Assembly: GCA_905250115.1 (NCBI GenBank)
Contig: CAJNOI010000001.1
Coordinates: forward strand, 1,552,977 to 1,616,976
Direction of reading: 5' to 3'
DNA: 64,000 nt
Source of the DNA: Adineta steineri
Taxonomy: Eukaryota; Rotifera; Eurotatoria; Adinetida; Adinetidae
In this document: positions 62,248 to 64,000 of the stretch, in pieces
How positions within the stretch are numbered: the first letter of the stretch is position 1
How the letters are laid out: each line of letters opens with the position of its first letter
Translations under genes and position numbers: made by a program
Notes under the pieces: model-generated
The model's database searches: none
Told to the model about the DNA's origin: nothing
The model's input: the letters and a program-made list of their open reading frames with translations, nothing else

Positions 62248-64000
62248 TATATTTTATTTCTAAATTATAATTAAGCGAATTTAATTCTTTAATGATATTA
62301 TATAGAAGAAAAAAAAAAGAAAAAAAAATGAGAAAATTTAAGCTAACTTTGAGATAGACGTCATAGCTTTTAACCTAATATTAACAATCAAACAATTGTC
62401 CGATTCTCTACTTTTTTTCTTTTCCTTTCCTTTTCTCTCGTAATACTTTTTTTTTCTCGTTCTATAGTCTTTTTTTTCTTTTACATGAAAAATATCATCG
62501 TTTTATGCTTGCACATATGTATATATATAAATGCTTTACAGGTGAAATATTTTACAAGTCATAAACCATTGACAAATATCCGAGTGCCACAAAAAATACT
62601 AGACATATGTTCTTCTTTTACTTAAGGTAATGGAAGGAAAGAAAAAAAACTGAGCAATAATTAAACTAAAAATGCAGAAAAACTAGCATTACACAATTAA
62701 CAGAAGGATTGTATCGAGATGTCATTTTCTTACACATCATAAATCTTGACATACGTGATTTTAACGCATAAAAAAACAAATCTCACTAATTCATCAGCAC
62801 TTGACAATTTCCTATCGTGAAAAATAAATATGATACTTACAATTGTGATATATTGTATCGCATAATTCAAATCATACATAGAAAAGATGTATGATTTTTT
62901 TTAAAGTTGATTTAAAAAAATATTTACAACTGTTGATTATGAAAACCACAGAAATTTCTTATATATAAAAATCATAAAATTTGTTCGGAATAGTTTATAA
63001 ATACTCTTCTATTATCATAAAACTAAACGGTTAAACTACAGCATTCAAAGTAATATGAGTTAGGAACAAATATTACGTAATTATCAAGGACTTTTTCTCT
63101 CATGTAAAATGGCATTATGCCAAGACAATTTCTTCCAGGTATATTATTTGAGTTTATTCTAGCGAGAAAATCATGCTAGAAATTTAACAACGTATTAATA
63201 GAATTGGTAAAAAAGGAATATTATCTAAAAAAAAAACATCTGTTCAAAATATTATTCTTATTGACAATAAGATTACGAATTTTTTCATACAACAATCATG
63301 TATGATAAGCTTAAAATATTGACAAATTCTTTCATTATGTCATATGAGATAAGTAAATGGAAAAGTATATAATAGTCCATAGTAGGTTTTTTTGTCGACG
63401 TCATTTTTACTTAGTTTAATCGTAATTATTAACTTAAAATGCATCAACAGAAGATTTCTATGACACAAAAAAAACAAGGAAAATATTAAAAATAAATAGT
63501 AAATGATATCAATCTGTGTCATTATATAAAACAACATGCTCAAAACTTGATAAATGGATATAGTACATGAATTTTACAAATAAATCTTTAAGAATATTTG
63601 CACCTAGTTTAAATTACGTAGCTTTATTTTTTGCTTAGTATGATTAATCTAAAATATAAACGTCATTTTAGTGAATTTCATGCTATATACATAATAGTTT
63701 ATTAAATAAGAGAACATTTTTATATAAATTCTTAATGAAAACGTTTAGATTTCTAGGTGAAATATTTTTGCGGAGTACAAAAAAAAAATAATTGAAATGT
63801 TATTCGATTAAGAAAGCTTCTGTTACTTTTCATTCCTACCCTTGTTTTCTTTGTTGTCTGTAAATCTGAAGTGAACGTCGAAGTGGAGATGTATGAAGCA
63901 CCGTTTTCTATCCTCCATCTCGACTCGTTCGGTCTCTTTTTAGCACCTACTTCCCACAAGCAAGTTATTTGTAAAAAATCACGAGGTGTAAGGAGTACTA
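62248..64000. other. Upstream region of PKD gene
   Basis: 1.75 kb, AT-rich. A TTTAG acceptor-like site lies about 15 nt before the PKD ATG. A more GC-rich patch at about 63830-63960 might be an untranslated exon of PKD or the edge of another gene; its short minus-strand frame has no known domain. A CRE half-site lies near 62358. Confidence 0.4.

Noticed and set aside
1-64000. tRNA, rRNA, CRISPR arrays, bacterial operons or phage genes
   Set aside because: Searched by eye for B-box/T-loop-like motifs and regular repeat-spacer patterns; none seen. The genes are intron-rich and animal-type.
1-64000. Horizontally acquired genes, which are common in bdelloid rotifers
   Set aside because: Every recognisable gene is of a metazoan family with local intron style; no foreign candidate stands out.

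Overview
The window looks like nuclear DNA of a small-genome invertebrate animal. It is very AT-rich. Coding exons are separated by many GT-AG introns of about 45-70 bp, with a few introns of 1-2.6 kb. The proteins are metazoan: GW182, Protein kinase D, RalGPS, a serotonin-type GPCR and a KASH protein. They are rich in Asn/Ser/Thr/Gln and use AT-ending codons. Together with splice-acceptor-like signals directly at several start codons, this suggests a rotifer, perhaps a bdelloid. That assignment is inference, not proof.

Layout. Positions 1-12.5 kb are mostly minus strand: a glutaredoxin-3-type thioredoxin domain (cut by the window edge), the splicing factor U2AF small subunit, a DUSP11-type RNA phosphatase, the Ral exchange factor RalGPS, and a tandem-SH2 adaptor of unknown family. 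A 611-bp divergent promoter region then leads to plus-strand genes: GW182/TNRC6 (13.1-17.2 kb), HACD3 (18.5-21.4 kb) and the ER SNARE USE1 (21.5-23.4 kb). After a 4-kb gene-poor stretch come a 5-HT1-like receptor (27.6-31.9 kb), a small secreted or membrane peptide (32.9 kb), an unrecognised 456-residue protein (33.4-35.9 kb) and a 219-residue protein with faint SPAG8 resemblance (36.8-37.7 kb). Another 4.8-kb gene-free stretch precedes a 17-exon nesprin-like KASH gene (42.5-56.3 kb). A 3.5-kb convergent spacer separates it from a minus-strand Protein kinase D gene (62.2-59.8 kb). The last 1.75 kb holds only upstream sequence.

For GW182, HACD3, USE1, the receptor, the 456-residue protein, the 219-residue protein, the KASH protein and PKD I joined exons by splice sites. 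In each case the total coding length is a multiple of three with no internal stop.

Themes: RNA metabolism (U2AF1, DUSP11, GW182), ER lipid synthesis and trafficking (HACD3, USE1), signalling (RalGPS, tandem-SH2, GPCR, PKD) and nuclear-envelope linkage (KASH). The most notable signals are: two tight same-strand gene pairs (U2AF1>GLRX3 and HACD3>USE1) with poly(A)-signal plus acceptor-at-ATG arrangements, as in trans-spliced operons; a GW182 that stops before the RRM and silencing region; a KASH protein with a non-canonical C-terminus and a 12-residue tandem repeat; a Protein kinase D with a single C1 domain; and three unrelated MITE-like elements, one of them an almost perfect 150-bp palindrome.
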